DNA of 64,000 nucleotides, taken from assembly GCA_947488615.1 (NCBI GenBank), contig CANKZU010000008.1:100383-164382 (forward strand). Reading direction: 5' to 3'. The position numbers were made by a program, and so were the translations under genes. This document shows, piece by piece, positions 26,635 to 36,280 of the stretch. The DNA is from an uncultured Aurantimonas sp. Its GTDB lineage: Bacteria > Pseudomonadota > Alphaproteobacteria > Rhizobiales > Rhizobiaceae. The notes under the pieces are model-generated. The model was given only the letters and a program-made list of their open reading frames with translations, did not search any database and was not told the origin of the DNA. Positions within the stretch are counted from its first letter, which is position 1. Every line of letters starts with the position of its first letter.

Positions 26635-27354
26635 ATGACCGCGCACACAGCCATCCGTCAGACCGCCGACGCGACGCCGCAAGATTTCGCCGACATCCGC
26701 GACTGGGTCTTCGACCTCGACAACACGCTCTACCCGCGCCACACCAACCTGTTCGCGCAGATCGATCAGCGCATGACCGCCTTCGTGTCGGATTTCCTGT
26801 CCCTGCCCAAGGACGAGGCGCGTGTGGTCCAGAAGGACTTCTACCGCCGCTACGGCACCACCTTGCGCGGGCTGATGCAGGAGCACGCCGTCGATCCCGA
26901 CGCCTTCCTGCAATATGTCCATGACATCGACTATTCGTGGCTCAGCCCCGACCTCGCGCTCGGCGACGAGATCAAGGCGCTACCGGGGCGCAAGTTCATC
27001 TTCACCAATGGCGATCGCGGCCACGCCGAGCGCACGGCGCAACAACTCGGCATTCTCGATCATTTCGAGGACATCTTCGACCTGGTCGCCGCCGGGCTCG
27101 TTCCGAAGCCCGCCTCCGAGACCTACGACAAGTTCATGGGACTGCACCGGATCGACGCCGACCGCGCGGTCATGTTCGAGGATCTGGCGAGGAACCTGGA
27201 GGTGCCGAAGCGGCTCGGTATGCGCACCGTGCTGATCGTGCCGCGCAATCTGGAAGAGACCTTCGGCGACGTGTGGGAGCACGAGGGCCGCGACGGCGAG
27301 CACATCGACTATGTCACCGACGATCTGGCGACGTTCCTGCGCTCGGTCCGTTAA
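26635..27354 (+). CDS. Pyrimidine 5'-nucleotidase family HAD hydrolase
   Basis: The 239-residue protein is a HAD phosphatase of the SDT1/pyrimidine 5'-nucleotidase type. HAD motif I is VFDLDNTLYP (Asp nucleophile, about residue 24), motif II is FIFTNGDRGHAERT, the motif III Lys is in GLVPKPASETYDKF, and motif IV is AVMFEDLARNLE. The cap is the small helical C1 type. It would dephosphorylate UMP/CMP-like or related nucleotides. The ATG at 26635 lacks a strong ribosome-binding site. It ends 10 bases from the convergent 101-residue protein gene. Confidence 0.88.
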   Translation: MTAHTAIRQTADATPQDFADIRDWVFDLDNTLYPRHTNLFAQIDQRMTAFVSDFLSLPKDEARVVQKDFYRRYGTTLRGLMQEHAVDPDAFLQYVHDIDYSWLSPDLALGDEIKALPGRKFIFTNGDRGHAERTAQQLGILDHFEDIFDLVAAGLVPKPASETYDKFMGLHRIDADRAVMFEDLARNLEVPKRLGMRTVLIVPRNLEETFGDVWEHEGRDGEHIDYVTDDLATFLRSVR

Positions 27355-27363
27355 TCCGTCGGA

Positions 27364-27669
27364 TCAGTTGCCGAGCAGCGAGCGGCCCTTGCGCACGAGG
27401 CTGGCGCCGCGGGCGAGCGCGGCCTTCTTCATCGAGGCGATGTCGTAGCGACCGGCAGAGGTCACCTGCCCGTTCTCCCCGGCCACGTCCTGTGTGCGTG
27501 GCCCGGACTCGCTCACCGAACCAGCCTTCGCCGCCTCCCGGTCCGTTCGGCTGCCAGCGTCACTGTCGCTGCGTTCCCCCGCGCGAGATTTATCCTCGCC
27601 AATGAACTGGGGCGTATCCCGGTCCTGCTGCTCGCGCATCATTGACGGGTCGGTATCGAGATCGGGCAT
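27364..27669 (-). CDS. Small hydrophilic protein of unknown function
   Basis: A 101-residue protein, highly charged and probably disordered from residue 1 to about 70 (runs of Asp, Arg, Ser, Gln and Glu), ending in a basic helix (MKKAALARGASLVRKGRSLL). No family is recognised. GAGGAG 6 bases before the ATG supports it as a real gene. It is flanked by convergent HAD nucleotidase and, after a 150-base gap with AT-rich stretches, the protease gene. The C-terminal helix could bind nucleic acid or membrane; this is a guess. Confidence 0.65.
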   Translation of the reverse strand: MPDLDTDPSMMREQQDRDTPQFIGEDKSRAGERSDSDAGSRTDREAAKAGSVSESGPRTQDVAGENGQVTSAGRYDIASMKKAALARGASLVRKGRSLLGN

Positions 27670-27819
27670 TCAGGTCTCCTCAACTGGGTACGGGGCGGTA
27701 AAAAATCGGGCGCCCGAAGCGTTGGGTGAAAAACGCAGTGATTTTAGAAGAGGTTCCGCCCGTGCGAATCCGATTTTCGCGCGCGATATTACGCGGGTAA
27801 GCGTGGCCGCAATATTCGC

Positions 27820-29346
27820 TCAGCTACCGACGCAGAGGATGGGCAGGATCGAATCCTTCACCTCGGCGGTCGCATCCGGCACGCTGGCGAGCGCCTCCGA
27901 CGGATCGGCGGTCTCGAAGGCGATGTCGTTGGCGTGCAGGAAGGCTGCCGCGGCATCGGGACGAATGGCGAAATTGATCGACTGGGGGATGTCGCCGGTG
28001 GCGTCGGCGACGGCGACCGCGTTCAGCTTGGCGGTGACCACGCCGACGACGCGACCGGCGAGATCGACCAGCGGCCCGCCGGAATTGCCGGGCTGCACAG
28101 CGGCGGAAATCTGCAGATAGCGCGGGTCGTTCATCAGGCCGAGCAGCGACGAGACGTTGCCGCGCGTGACGTTGAGCGAGTCGGCGAGGATCGAGCGCAG
28201 CGGATAGCCCAGCGCCAGAATGTCCTCACCGAGGCGCGGCTTGTCGGCCGAAATTTCCAGCGGCTCGCCAAGCGCGCCGTCGACCTTGATCAGGGCGAGA
28301 TCGTTCTCGGGGTCGAAGATGGTCTGGCTGGCCGCGCCCAGATCGCCGACGAGAACGGTTCTGCAAGCCCTGACGACATGGGCGTTGGTCAGCAGCCAGC
28401 CGTCGCGCGAAACCACGAAGCCGGTGCCGGCCATATCGAATTCCTGAGCGCCCGGTTGGATGGGACCGGCGCCAGTCTCGCCGGGCATCTCGAACAGATG
28501 CGGACGGGCCGGATCGGAATAGGCCATCGCGTAGCGGGCGTCGGGCGCATCGACCTCACGCTTGCGCGCCAGCATCGAGGTGAAGGGGTCCGCCTCGTTC
28601 GACGCGACCAGCGGCGCCTGCGGCTCGCCGGCAAAGGGATCGAAAAGGTTCGACGCCACCACCGCATAGGGCGCCATCCGCCCAGCCTCGCCGTTGGTGT
28701 AGGAGATCGACAGCCCGCGCAGATCGCCATCGCGGCCCGCGAAGCGCATCATGTAGCCGCGGCCCGACTCCTGGCCACGCAGAACGAACCACGCGCCGCC
28801 GAACTCCGCGTCACTGACCGAACGCGTCTCCGTCGCCTGGCTCAAGACGTCGAAGAGTCCCTTGAGGGTCTGTCCGGTATCAACGATGCGCACGGTCTCG
28901 ATTTCGACAGCATCGTCGGCGGAGCGCCACAGATTGCCGACCTCGGTCGGGCCGAAATCGCGAACCAGCCCCAGAGGCAGCGCGGCGCGGGCGCCCGTCG
29001 CGGCGTCGTCGACCAACGTCATGCCGAGAGCCTTTTCGGCATCGTCCGACCGCGCGATCAAAAGTCCCAGCATCGCTTCGTCGATGATGCCGGTCGGCGC
29101 CATCCCGTGTCGCGCCTGGAAGTCGCGGATCGCGCGCAGCGACGCGGCGTCGATGCTGCCATCGAAGATACCGGCATAGTCACCGGTCCAGGCGAGACGA
29201 ATCTGCAAGCCCTTGCGGAAATCCGCATCAGTCTGATTGTTGTAGGCGATCGACAGCTCGGAGACTTGAGCGACGGCCGTCAGCGGCGCCACAGGCGCGA
29301 TGGCCAGGGCTATTCCCGCTAACAGAACCTTCGTGAAGCGCCGCAT
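27820..29346 (-). CDS. Exported trypsin-like serine protease with peptidoglycan-binding-like N-terminal domain
   Basis: The 508-residue protein has a signal peptide (MRRFTKVLLAGIALAIAP). A putative peptidoglycan-binding-like module follows (SIDAASLRAIRDFQARHGMAP, about 45-85), then a domain of unknown fold and a C-terminal trypsin-like domain with the full triad: His in LLTNAHVVRAC (about 320), Asp in ENDLALIKVD (about 350), Ser in QPGNSGGPLVD (about 420). No PDZ domain is visible, unlike DegP. The start at 29346 has GGGGGA upstream; 29358 is possible. It lies downstream of rmuC on the same strand with a 158-base gap. Likely a periplasmic protease acting near the cell wall. Confidence 0.88.
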   Translation of the reverse strand: MRRFTKVLLAGIALAIAPVAPLTAVAQVSELSIAYNNQTDADFRKGLQIRLAWTGDYAGIFDGSIDAASLRAIRDFQARHGMAPTGIIDEAMLGLLIARSDDAEKALGMTLVDDAATGARAALPLGLVRDFGPTEVGNLWRSADDAVEIETVRIVDTGQTLKGLFDVLSQATETRSVSDAEFGGAWFVLRGQESGRGYMMRFAGRDGDLRGLSISYTNGEAGRMAPYAVVASNLFDPFAGEPQAPLVASNEADPFTSMLARKREVDAPDARYAMAYSDPARPHLFEMPGETGAGPIQPGAQEFDMAGTGFVVSRDGWLLTNAHVVRACRTVLVGDLGAASQTIFDPENDLALIKVDGALGEPLEISADKPRLGEDILALGYPLRSILADSLNVTRGNVSSLLGLMNDPRYLQISAAVQPGNSGGPLVDLAGRVVGVVTAKLNAVAVADATGDIPQSINFAIRPDAAAAFLHANDIAFETADPSEALASVPDATAEVKDSILPILCVGS

Positions 29347-29504
29347 GCCATCCCCCATTGTCTCTGGTGACGATAGAGAAACGCGGCAAGCGCCAATTCG
29401 ATCCGGGGGTAATTCAATATTTCTTTGGAAAAGATCTCCGGGGGTCTTCCCACTTTGCGACAAAGCTCTACGCAGCCGCGCTGCGACGTTTGCGACGCGC
29501 GGCG

Positions 29505-30683
29505 TCATTCGGCGGGCATTCGCTCCGCCAAGGGCACGGCACTCGTATCCGCTTCGCCGAGATCGACGGCCTCGATCCGTTCGCCTCGCCGGATCAGCTT
29601 TTCGGTCGAGACGAGGATCTGATCGACATCCCGCCCAGCCTGACCGAAATGGGTTTTCAACGCGGCGACGCGGGCGTCGAGCCGGGTCAGATCCTCCGTC
29701 ATGTGCCGGACCTCCTGCTGGATACGGCCGGCCTCGGCGCGCATGCGCGCGTCCTTGAGGATCGCCTGCACGACCTGGATCGACAACAGCAGCAGCGACG
29801 GCGACACGATGACGACCCGCGCCCGATAGGCTTTCTGGACAACGTCCTCGAACCGCTCGTGCAGCTCGGCGAAGATCGTCTCCGACGGCACGAACAGGAA
29901 CGCGGTATCCTGCGTCTCGCCGGGGATCAGGTATTTACCGGCGATCGCCTTGACGTGAACGTCCATGTCGCGCCGCAGCCGGCTCGCGGCGAAGTCGCGG
30001 GCGTTGTCGCTGTCGGCGTCGCGCAGCGCGCTGTAGGCTTCCAGCGGAAACTTGGCGTCGATGGCCAGCGAGGGCGCGCCGTTCGGCATCTTGATCAGGC
30101 AGTCTGGCCGCTTGCCGTTGGAAAGCGTTGCCTGGAACGAATAGGCGGCGCTTGGCAGTGCGTCGGCGACGATCGCCTGCATCCGGCCCTCGCCGAAGGC
30201 GCCGCGCGTCTGCTTGTTGGCGAGAATATCCTGCAACCGCACGACTTCACCGGCCAGATTGCGGATTTCGCCCTGCGCGCGATCGATCACCGCGAGACGC
30301 TCGGACAGGGCGGACAGCGAGGCGTTGGTCGTGGTGGTGGTCTGGATGATCGACTGTCCGACGCGCGAGGAGAGCCCGTCGAAGCGCTCGGCGAGGGTGC
30401 GGGTGAGGTCCGCCTGCCGGGCGCCGAAGATCTCGGCCATCGTCTGCATGCGGCCGGTGATCTCCGACTGGGATTTGAGCACCGCATCCAGCCGATCGGA
30501 CGATTCCGCCTCGCGGCTTTCCGCCAGATCGAGCGCCTCTCGCACCGCGCTGCGGGCGCGCAGCCACAGGAGCAGAAATAGCAGAAGCAGCCCGGCCAGC
30601 GCCAGGGCAAGGACCGTTACGACATGGCCGCCGATCGTGACGATGGGCGTGGCGAGAAAGGCGGCAAGGGCATCGCTGTCCAT
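29505..30683 (-). CDS. rmuC: DNA recombination protein RmuC
   Basis: A 392-residue protein with an N-terminal membrane anchor (about residues 18-40, a long Leu/Ala run), a coiled coil (about 45-150) and the C-terminal RmuC nuclease-like domain. Recognisable blocks are [37 protein letters not shown] and [17 protein letters not shown]. RmuC limits inversions and structural rearrangements at inverted repeats. The gene is divergent from def. In Hyphomicrobiales it commonly adjoins def-fmt-truA, as here. Confidence 0.94.
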   Translation of the reverse strand: MDSDALAAFLATPIVTIGGHVVTVLALALAGLLLLFLLLWLRARSAVREALDLAESREAESSDRLDAVLKSQSEITGRMQTMAEIFGARQADLTRTLAERFDGLSSRVGQSIIQTTTTTNASLSALSERLAVIDRAQGEIRNLAGEVVRLQDILANKQTRGAFGEGRMQAIVADALPSAAYSFQATLSNGKRPDCLIKMPNGAPSLAIDAKFPLEAYSALRDADSDNARDFAASRLRRDMDVHVKAIAGKYLIPGETQDTAFLFVPSETIFAELHERFEDVVQKAYRARVVIVSPSLLLLSIQVVQAILKDARMRAEAGRIQQEVRHMTEDLTRLDARVAALKTHFGQAGRDVDQILVSTEKLIRRGERIEAVDLGEADTSAVPLAERMPAE

Positions 30684-30829
30684 GGTCCGACCCTAGATGC
30701 GATTCGTTAACGAATTGGACCAAAGCACGAACATCGCAGCGGCGGAAGTATCGACGGCACAGGAATGCCCTTCCGCGTGCGGCCATGCCCGGATTGACCG
30801 GGATTGTGTCAGCGATTACCTCAGCGGCC

Positions 30830-31345
30830 ATGACGATCAAGCCCCTCATCATCCTGCCGGACCCGATCCTGCGCCAGACCTCCAAACCCGTCGAAACGGT
30901 TGACGCTCGCGTCAAGCGGCTGGCCGACGACATGCTGGAAACGATGTACGACGCGCCCGGCATCGGCCTCGCCGCGATCCAGGTGGGCGAACCGCTTCGC
31001 CTGCTGGTCATTGACGTGTCCAAGGAAGAGGAAGACAAGGCGCCGCAGGTTTTTCTGAACCCCGAGATTCTGGCCGAATCCGACGCCCGCAGCGTCTATG
31101 AGGAAGGCTGCCTGTCGATCCCGGATTATTATGCCGAGGTCGAGCGGTCCGCCGAAGTGACGGTCCGCTATCTCGGTCTCGACGGCAAGATGCACGAAGA
31201 GACGGCGGACGGCATTCTGGCCACCTGCCTCTTGCACGAGATCGACCATCTCAACGGCGTCCTGTTCATCGATCACATCTCCAAGCTGAAACGGGACATG
31301 GTGGTGAAGAAGTTCACCAAGGCCGCCCGCAAGGCCATTGCGTGA
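30830..31345 (+). CDS. def: Peptide deformylase
   Basis: The 171-residue metalloenzyme removes the formyl group from nascent proteins. All three motifs are present: [10 protein letters not shown] (motif 1), EGCLSIP (motif 2, metal Cys) and HEIDHLNG (motif 3, HExxH). The start ATG at 30830 begins [15 protein letters not shown], matching the family; an in-frame ATG 45 bases upstream would add residues without support. fmt follows by 7 bases, making the usual def-fmt pair. Confidence 0.97.
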   Translation: MTIKPLIILPDPILRQTSKPVETVDARVKRLADDMLETMYDAPGIGLAAIQVGEPLRLLVIDVSKEEEDKAPQVFLNPEILAESDARSVYEEGCLSIPDYYAEVERSAEVTVRYLGLDGKMHEETADGILATCLLHEIDHLNGVLFIDHISKLKRDMVVKKFTKAARKAIA

Positions 31346-31352
31346 GCCGGCG

Positions 31353-32309
31353 ATGACGCTGCGCATCGTCTTCATGGGAACGCCCGATTTCGCGGTTCCG
31401 ACCCTTCGCCGCCTTCACGCGGCAGGACACGACGTCGCCGCCGTCTACACACAGCCACCGCGCAAGGCCGGCCGCCGGGGCCTGACGTTGACCCCTTCCC
31501 CCGTCCAGGTAGAGGCCCAGCGGCTGGGGCTCGAAGTTCGCACCCCATCGAATTTCGAGAACGAGATGGAACGCGCGGCCTTCGCGGCACTAGAGGCAGA
31601 CGTCGCAATCGTCGTCGCCTACGGTCTGTTGCTGCCGCTCGCGATCCTCGACGCGCCACGCCACGGCTGTCTCAACGGTCACGGCTCGCTGCTGCCGCGC
31701 TGGCGCGGCGCCGCGCCGATCCAGCGGGCGATCGAGGCCGGCGACGCCACCACGGGCATGATGGTGATGCGCATGGAAATCGGCCTCGACACCGGCCCGG
31801 TGGCGCTGACGGCCGAGACGCCCATCGGCGCGACCGAGACCGCCGGCGAGTTGCACGATCGGCTTTCCCTGATGGCGGCAGATCTGATGGCCGAGGCGCT
31901 GGAAAAGCTCGAAGCCGGCACGCTGACCTTCGAGGACCAGAAATCGATCCTGATTTGGTCCGGACGCCAGCCGCTCTACGCCAAAAAGATCGACAAGGCC
32001 GAGGCCGCGCTCGACTTTGCCGGCGAGGCCCGGCTGATCGCCGCCAAGATCAACGCCTTCTCGCCGTTTCCGGGCGCCTGGACGACGATGTCGTTCGGCG
32101 CCGGTCCGGAGCGGGTGAAGATCCTGCGCGCCAAGGCCGAGACCGGCTCGGGCGCGCCGGGCACGGTTCTGGACGACCACTTGCTCGTCGCCTGCGGTTC
32201 GGGCGCAGTCCGTTTTCTGGAACTGCAGCGCGCCGGCGGCAAGCCGATGGCGGCGGAAGACCTCTTGCGGGGCTCGCCCGTGCCGACGGGCGCTTCGGTC
32301 GGCATTTAG
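31353..32309 (+). CDS. fmt: Methionyl-tRNA formyltransferase
   Basis: The 318-residue enzyme formylates initiator Met-tRNA. It has RIVFMGTPDFAVPTL at the N terminus, the catalytic block NGHGSLLPRWRGAAPIQ (Asn and His), and MEIGLDTGPV followed by the C-terminal OB-like domain from about residue 205. It lies 7 bases after def. The TAG stop is the first three bases of the 273-base palindromic element that follows, so the C-terminal end of the gene may have been set by its insertion. Confidence 0.96.
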   Translation: MTLRIVFMGTPDFAVPTLRRLHAAGHDVAAVYTQPPRKAGRRGLTLTPSPVQVEAQRLGLEVRTPSNFENEMERAAFAALEADVAIVVAYGLLLPLAILDAPRHGCLNGHGSLLPRWRGAAPIQRAIEAGDATTGMMVMRMEIGLDTGPVALTAETPIGATETAGELHDRLSLMAADLMAEALEKLEAGTLTFEDQKSILIWSGRQPLYAKKIDKAEAALDFAGEARLIAAKINAFSPFPGAWTTMSFGAGPERVKILRAKAETGSGAPGTVLDDHLLVACGSGAVRFLELQRAGGKPMAAEDLLRGSPVPTGASVGI

Positions 32310-32579
32310 AGCATCGGACGATAATATGAACGCGTTCTGCCAGAGGGATTTCGGGTCAAGATCGAGGGGATCGGTGCGGGTCGTAGCGGCGCTACGGCCA
32401 AGACGAGACCCGATGGAATTGGCCCGAAAGCCCCTGGCCCTTCGGGTTTCCGGTCGCCGGGCGCCCACTTTGTCGGCCGGCTCGACCGTAGCGCCGCTAC
32501 GCTCCTCGCCGCCCTCCGCGTGGCTCGCCATGGCGAGCCGGGAAACAGAACCGCGTCCGTATTATCGTCCGATGCTCTA
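32307..32579. repeat. 273-base element with long terminal inverted repeats filling the fmt-truA gap
   Basis: The ends are inverted copies. The left end TAGAGCATCGGACGATAATA is repeated in reverse complement at the right end (to 32579), and with small differences the match runs about 33 bases. Inside, a perfect 16-base inverted pair (32382-32397 and 32486-32501, core GTAGCGGCGCTAC) and an 18-bp palindrome GGCTCGCCATGGCGAGCC (32522-32539) allow a large branched structure. No coding frame of note is inside. It begins at the fmt stop and ends directly before the truA ATG. It is MITE- or REP-like and shares its TAGAGCATCGGAC end with the element at 37091. Confidence 0.85.
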
Positions 32580-33359
32580 ATGCCCCGATACAAGCTCACC
32601 ATCGAGTATAACGGCAAGCCCTATTGCGGCTGGCAGCGCCAGACCAATGACCCGTCCGTGCAGGAGGCCGTCGAGACCGCCGTGACCGGCTTTTCCGGCG
32701 AAACGGCGGCGCTGTTCGGCGCCGGGCGGACCGACGCCGGCGTCCATGCCACCGGTCAGGTCGCCCATCTCGATCTGACGCGGGAATGGGACTGCGACGT
32801 CGTGCGCGACGCGCTCAACGCCCATCTGCGCCGGGAGGCCATCGCGATCCTCGACGTCGCGCGGGTCGCAGACGATTTCGACGCTCGTTTTTCCGCCCGC
32901 AAACGGCATTATCTCTACCGCATCTTCAACCGCCGGCCGCCGCCGGCGCTGCTCGCCGGCCAAGTCTGGTGGGTCTCCAAAGCGCTCGACATCGACGCGA
33001 TGCACCGCGCCGCCCAGCGCCTCGTCGGCACCCACGATTTCAACACCTTCCGCTCGGCCCATTGTCAGGCCAAGAATCCGATCCGCACGCTCGAACGCCT
33101 CGACGTCGTCAAGGGCCCCGGCGACGAAATCCACATCCACGCCATGGCGCAGTCGTTCCTGCACAACCAGATCCGCTCCTTCGCCGGCACGCTGAAGCTC
33201 GTCGGCGAACACCGCTGGAGCGAGGACGACCTCGTCGCGGCGCTCAAGGCGCGCGATCGCACCCGTTGCGGCCCGGTCGCGCCGGCCGACGGGCTGTATC
33301 TGACACGGATCGAATACGGCACGGCGCCGAAGCGCACGCTACCGCCTTATCCGAGCTGA
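32580..33359 (+). CDS. truA: tRNA pseudouridine(38-40) synthase
   Basis: The 259-residue enzyme makes pseudouridine at positions 38-40 of tRNA anticodon arms. It starts [21 protein letters not shown], the usual N terminus, and has the catalytic Asp in [17 protein letters not shown]. Later blocks [10 protein letters not shown] and [14 protein letters not shown] fit TruA. The ATG at 32580 is fixed by the family, yet no ribosome-binding site precedes it because the palindromic element ends one base before. A GTG 60 bases upstream in frame lies inside the element. Expression may depend on structure or coupling from fmt. Confidence 0.95.
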   Translation: MPRYKLTIEYNGKPYCGWQRQTNDPSVQEAVETAVTGFSGETAALFGAGRTDAGVHATGQVAHLDLTREWDCDVVRDALNAHLRREAIAILDVARVADDFDARFSARKRHYLYRIFNRRPPPALLAGQVWWVSKALDIDAMHRAAQRLVGTHDFNTFRSAHCQAKNPIRTLERLDVVKGPGDEIHIHAMAQSFLHNQIRSFAGTLKLVGEHRWSEDDLVAALKARDRTRCGPVAPADGLYLTRIEYGTAPKRTLPPYPS

Positions 33360-33369
33360 TATGGCCTGA

Positions 33370-34005
33370 TCAGATCAGCGGAATGCCGGTCAGGTCCATC
33401 ACCGCGCCATAGCTGACCAGAGCGGCGACGATCATCAGGACGGTGACGGCGATCGCGCCGCCGAGATCCTTGCCGGTGGCGAAGAAGATCAGCCGCACGG
33501 TGAGCGCGATCGAGGCGATGGTGACGAGCGCGCCGAGCAGCGCCGTTCCGCCGCCCATGCCGACCAGAAGCACGATCAGCCAATAGGGGGCGAACACCCA
33601 GGCGAGCATGGCGCCGCCCCAATTGGTGGCGACCACCAGCGGCACGATCTTGCGGGAATAGCCGATCGGCTTGGCGACCAGCATCAGGACGAGGATCGGC
33701 AGCACCCAGGCGAGAATATCGGCCAAAGCGTGCGCGCCGTAGACGGCGACCGGTCCCATGTCGGTGGCCCGGCCCTCGCCCTGGACCGATTCGAACTCGA
33801 TCCACGACAGCGCGATCGGCGGCAGCGCCACCACGATGGCCGAAAAGGACTGCCAGAAGCCGTCGGCGGACAGCTCGAGGCGCTTCAGTCCCTCGGCCCG
33901 GCCGGCCATCAGCAAGGCGGTGCCCGAGAAAAAACGGACGATATCGTCGATGCTCGGCACCAGGTCAGGCGTGGGCGGCGAACCAGCGGGCGATGAAAGC
34001 TTCAT
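33370..34005 (-). CDS. Multi-pass membrane protein of unknown function
   Basis: A 211-residue protein with about five hydrophobic segments (for example ILAWVLPILVLMLVAKP, GALVTIASIALTVRLIFF, VTVLMIVAALVSYGAVM) after a short soluble N terminus. No transport or enzyme motif is recognised; a Yip1-like fold is possible. The ATG at 34005 has AGGA close upstream and overlaps the 3' end of dapE by 41 bases; a GTG at 33957, just after the dapE stop, is an alternative without a ribosome-binding site. It follows dapE and converges with truA. Such a gene next to dapE is common in Hyphomicrobiales, from memory. Confidence 0.75.
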   Translation of the reverse strand: MKLSSPAGSPPTPDLVPSIDDIVRFFSGTALLMAGRAEGLKRLELSADGFWQSFSAIVVALPPIALSWIEFESVQGEGRATDMGPVAVYGAHALADILAWVLPILVLMLVAKPIGYSRKIVPLVVATNWGGAMLAWVFAPYWLIVLLVGMGGGTALLGALVTIASIALTVRLIFFATGKDLGGAIAVTVLMIVAALVSYGAVMDLTGIPLI

Positions 34006-35158
34006 AAATCCTCGTCAGTTCCTCGAGGTCGGACAGGGCCACCCGTTCATTGGCCATGTGCATAGTCTTGCCGACAAGACCGAATTCCACAACCGGGCAA
34101 TAATCCTTGATGAAACGCGCGTCGGACGTGCCGCCCGATGTGGAGAGCTCCGGCTGGCGCCCGGTCACCTCCGCGACGGCCGCGATCAGCGATTGCGTCA
34201 AGGCCTCGTCGCGCGTCAGGAACGCCTCGGCCGGGCGCTCGCGCCATACGATCTCGACCGCCGCGGCCTCGCGGCCGGGGCGGAACCGCTCCGATCCCGC
34301 CGCCGCTTCGATACGGCGGGTCAGCTCGTCCTTGAGGCTCTCCGGCGTCCAGCGGTCGCTGAAGCGGACATTGAAGAACAGGCGCGCCCGCGCCGCAATG
34401 ACGTTGACCGAAGGATTGCCGGTATCGATCGAGGTGATTTCGAGGTTGGAGGCCGGAAACTGCTCGGACCCCGCGTCGAGCGGCTCGGCCATCAGCGCCT
34501 CGGCGATCGAAACGACCGCCCGCACCGGGTTGTCCGCCAAATGCGGATAAGCGACGTGGCCCTGCCGGCCGGTGACCCGCAGCTCGGCCGAGAGCGAGCC
34601 GCGCCGGCCAACCTTGATCATGTCGCCCAGCGCTTCGCGGTTGGTCGGCTCGCCGACGAGGCAAGCGTCGAAATCTTCGCCTCTCGCCTTCGCCCATTCC
34701 AACAGCTTGGCCGTGCCATTCACCGCCGGTCCTTCCTCGTCACCGGTGATCAGCAGCGAGACGCAGCCGGCCGGAGCGCCGTGAGCAGCGACGTGGCGCC
34801 CAAAGGCGGCGACGAAGGCGGCGATGCCGCCCTTCATGTCGACCGCGCCGCGCCCGTAAAGCTCGCCATCGACGATCGCCGCGGAGAACGGCCCTTCCCG
34901 CCAGTCGCTTATCTCGCCCGGCGGGACGACGTCGGTGTGCCCGGCAAAGACGAGATGCGGGCCGGATGTCCCGGCGCGGGCAAAGAGGTTCTCGACATCG
35001 GGCGTGCCCTGATCGGAAAACACCGGCCGATCGACGTCAAAGCCGAGCGGCGCCAGCATGGCTTCGAGCGCGGCCAGCGCACCGCCCTCGTTCGGGGTCA
35101 CCGACGGGCAGCGGATCAGGCGGGAGAGAATATCGACGGGATCGGTCATCTTTGTCAT
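33965..35158 (-). CDS. dapE: Succinyl-diaminopimelate desuccinylase
   Basis: The 397-residue dizinc peptidase-family enzyme makes LL-diaminopimelate for lysine and peptidoglycan. Metal and catalytic residues are all present: VFAGHTDVVPPG (His), GRGAVDMKGG (Asp), ITGDEEGPAVNGT (Glu pair), GGTSDARFI and the final metal His in TMHMANERV. The start MTKMTDPVDIL at 35158 is used; the second Met is possible. It functions with dapD at 37200, on the same strand but separated by two genes. Confidence 0.95.
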   Translation of the reverse strand: MTKMTDPVDILSRLIRCPSVTPNEGGALAALEAMLAPLGFDVDRPVFSDQGTPDVENLFARAGTSGPHLVFAGHTDVVPPGEISDWREGPFSAAIVDGELYGRGAVDMKGGIAAFVAAFGRHVAAHGAPAGCVSLLITGDEEGPAVNGTAKLLEWAKARGEDFDACLVGEPTNREALGDMIKVGRRGSLSAELRVTGRQGHVAYPHLADNPVRAVVSIAEALMAEPLDAGSEQFPASNLEITSIDTGNPSVNVIAARARLFFNVRFSDRWTPESLKDELTRRIEAAAGSERFRPGREAAAVEIVWRERPAEAFLTRDEALTQSLIAAVAEVTGRQPELSTSGGTSDARFIKDYCPVVEFGLVGKTMHMANERVALSDLEELTRIYEAFIARWFAAHA

Positions 35159-35316
35159 GGCCGCGTCAGATAGATCAATCGGTGCAATCGCGCCACAGGC
35201 ACGCGATAAGTCACGACCGTGGCTACGGAAAATCGGGCGAAGAAAGGTTTCGCCACCTTTCCGCCGCGAAGCGGACCAACGGAATGGGTGCGGCCGGTTT
35301 GTTAAGAGAAAAGTGC

Positions 35317-36273
35317 ATGCGCATGTCGGAGTTCATGATTCCAGCGACAAGGCGCGCCGTCACGGCGTCAGCGTTCGCGATCGTCGCCATTGCGAGCCTT
35401 TCCGGTTGCGTCGCCGGCGGCTCGCCGGTGGTGGCGGCCATTGACTCCGCACAGACCGATACGGCAACCGAGGCGGAGGTCGCCGCCCTGGCCACTGGCG
35501 TCGCCCCGTCCGACGGGGACGTCAAGATCGCCGCCCGCGAGGCGAAACAGGCTGCCGAGAGCGGCACCATCTCCGGCAGCGCCTCGCTCGACCGGATGAT
35601 CGAGGAACACGCGCGCGAAAACGGCATCCCGCCGGCGCTGGCCTATGCCGTCGTGCGAGTCGAAAGCCGCTACAATCCGAAGGCGCGCGGCGCCGGCGGC
35701 GTCTACGGCCTCAGCCAGATCAAGCCGGCGACCGCCCGCAGCATGGGCTTTTCCGGCTCGGCCAACGCCCTTTACGACCCGGACACCAACCTCACCTACG
35801 GCATGAAATATCTGAAGGGCGCCTGGGAACAGGGCGGCCGCGACGTCTGCAAGGCGTCGATGAAATACAAGGGCGGTCATCGCACCACCCGGATGAGCAA
35901 ATCGGCCGCCCGCTATTGCTCCGCCGTCAAGGCGCATATGGCCGAGATCATCAAACGCCGGCGGATGCCGGCGGCCGTCGAAGCACCGGTCAACGATACG
36001 GGCCTCGTCGAAACGCTGGTCGCCGCGGTGACGCCGGCGGCCGAACCGTCGGCCGTGAGAAAGAAACAGGTCCGCGCCCTCTCGGCGGAACCCGTTTCGG
36101 CTGCCGCGCCGGCGCCGACCACGGCGCCAGAGGCCGCAAGCGCCGCAGCCGTGGATGGCGCCACGCCACCGAAGGACGGCGAAGCCAAGGGCGGCCGCAT
36201 CGTCGCAGCGACTGCCGTCGTCGCGGACGATGCCGTGCTCGCCGAGCGCATCACCGGCACCGCCGACAAATAG
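35317..36273 (+). CDS. Lytic transglycosylase lipoprotein (SLT family)
   Basis: The 318-residue precursor has a lipoprotein signal ending in the lipobox LSGC (IASLSGCVAGG). The SLT domain spans about residues 90-210 with the catalytic Glu in VVRVESRYNPKARG, then GVYGLSQIKPATARSMGF and NLTYGMKYL. The C-terminal third is a low-complexity Ala/Pro-rich tail. It would cleave peptidoglycan glycan strands to 1,6-anhydro ends from the outer-membrane side. The ATG at 35317 is one of several nearby; AAGAGAA lies before it. It stands between dapE and a convergent glycosidase-like gene. Confidence 0.88.
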   Translation: MRMSEFMIPATRRAVTASAFAIVAIASLSGCVAGGSPVVAAIDSAQTDTATEAEVAALATGVAPSDGDVKIAAREAKQAAESGTISGSASLDRMIEEHARENGIPPALAYAVVRVESRYNPKARGAGGVYGLSQIKPATARSMGFSGSANALYDPDTNLTYGMKYLKGAWEQGGRDVCKASMKYKGGHRTTRMSKSAARYCSAVKAHMAEIIKRRRMPAAVEAPVNDTGLVETLVAAVTPAAEPSAVRKKQVRALSAEPVSAAAPAPTTAPEAASAAAVDGATPPKDGEAKGGRIVAATAVVADDAVLAERITGTADK

Positions 36274-36280
36274 CGTTGGC

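Noticed and set aside
32520..32582. truA start at the in-frame GTG inside the palindromic element
   Set aside because: It would add 20 residues unlike any TruA N terminus and has no ribosome-binding site; kept only as a possibility in the findings.
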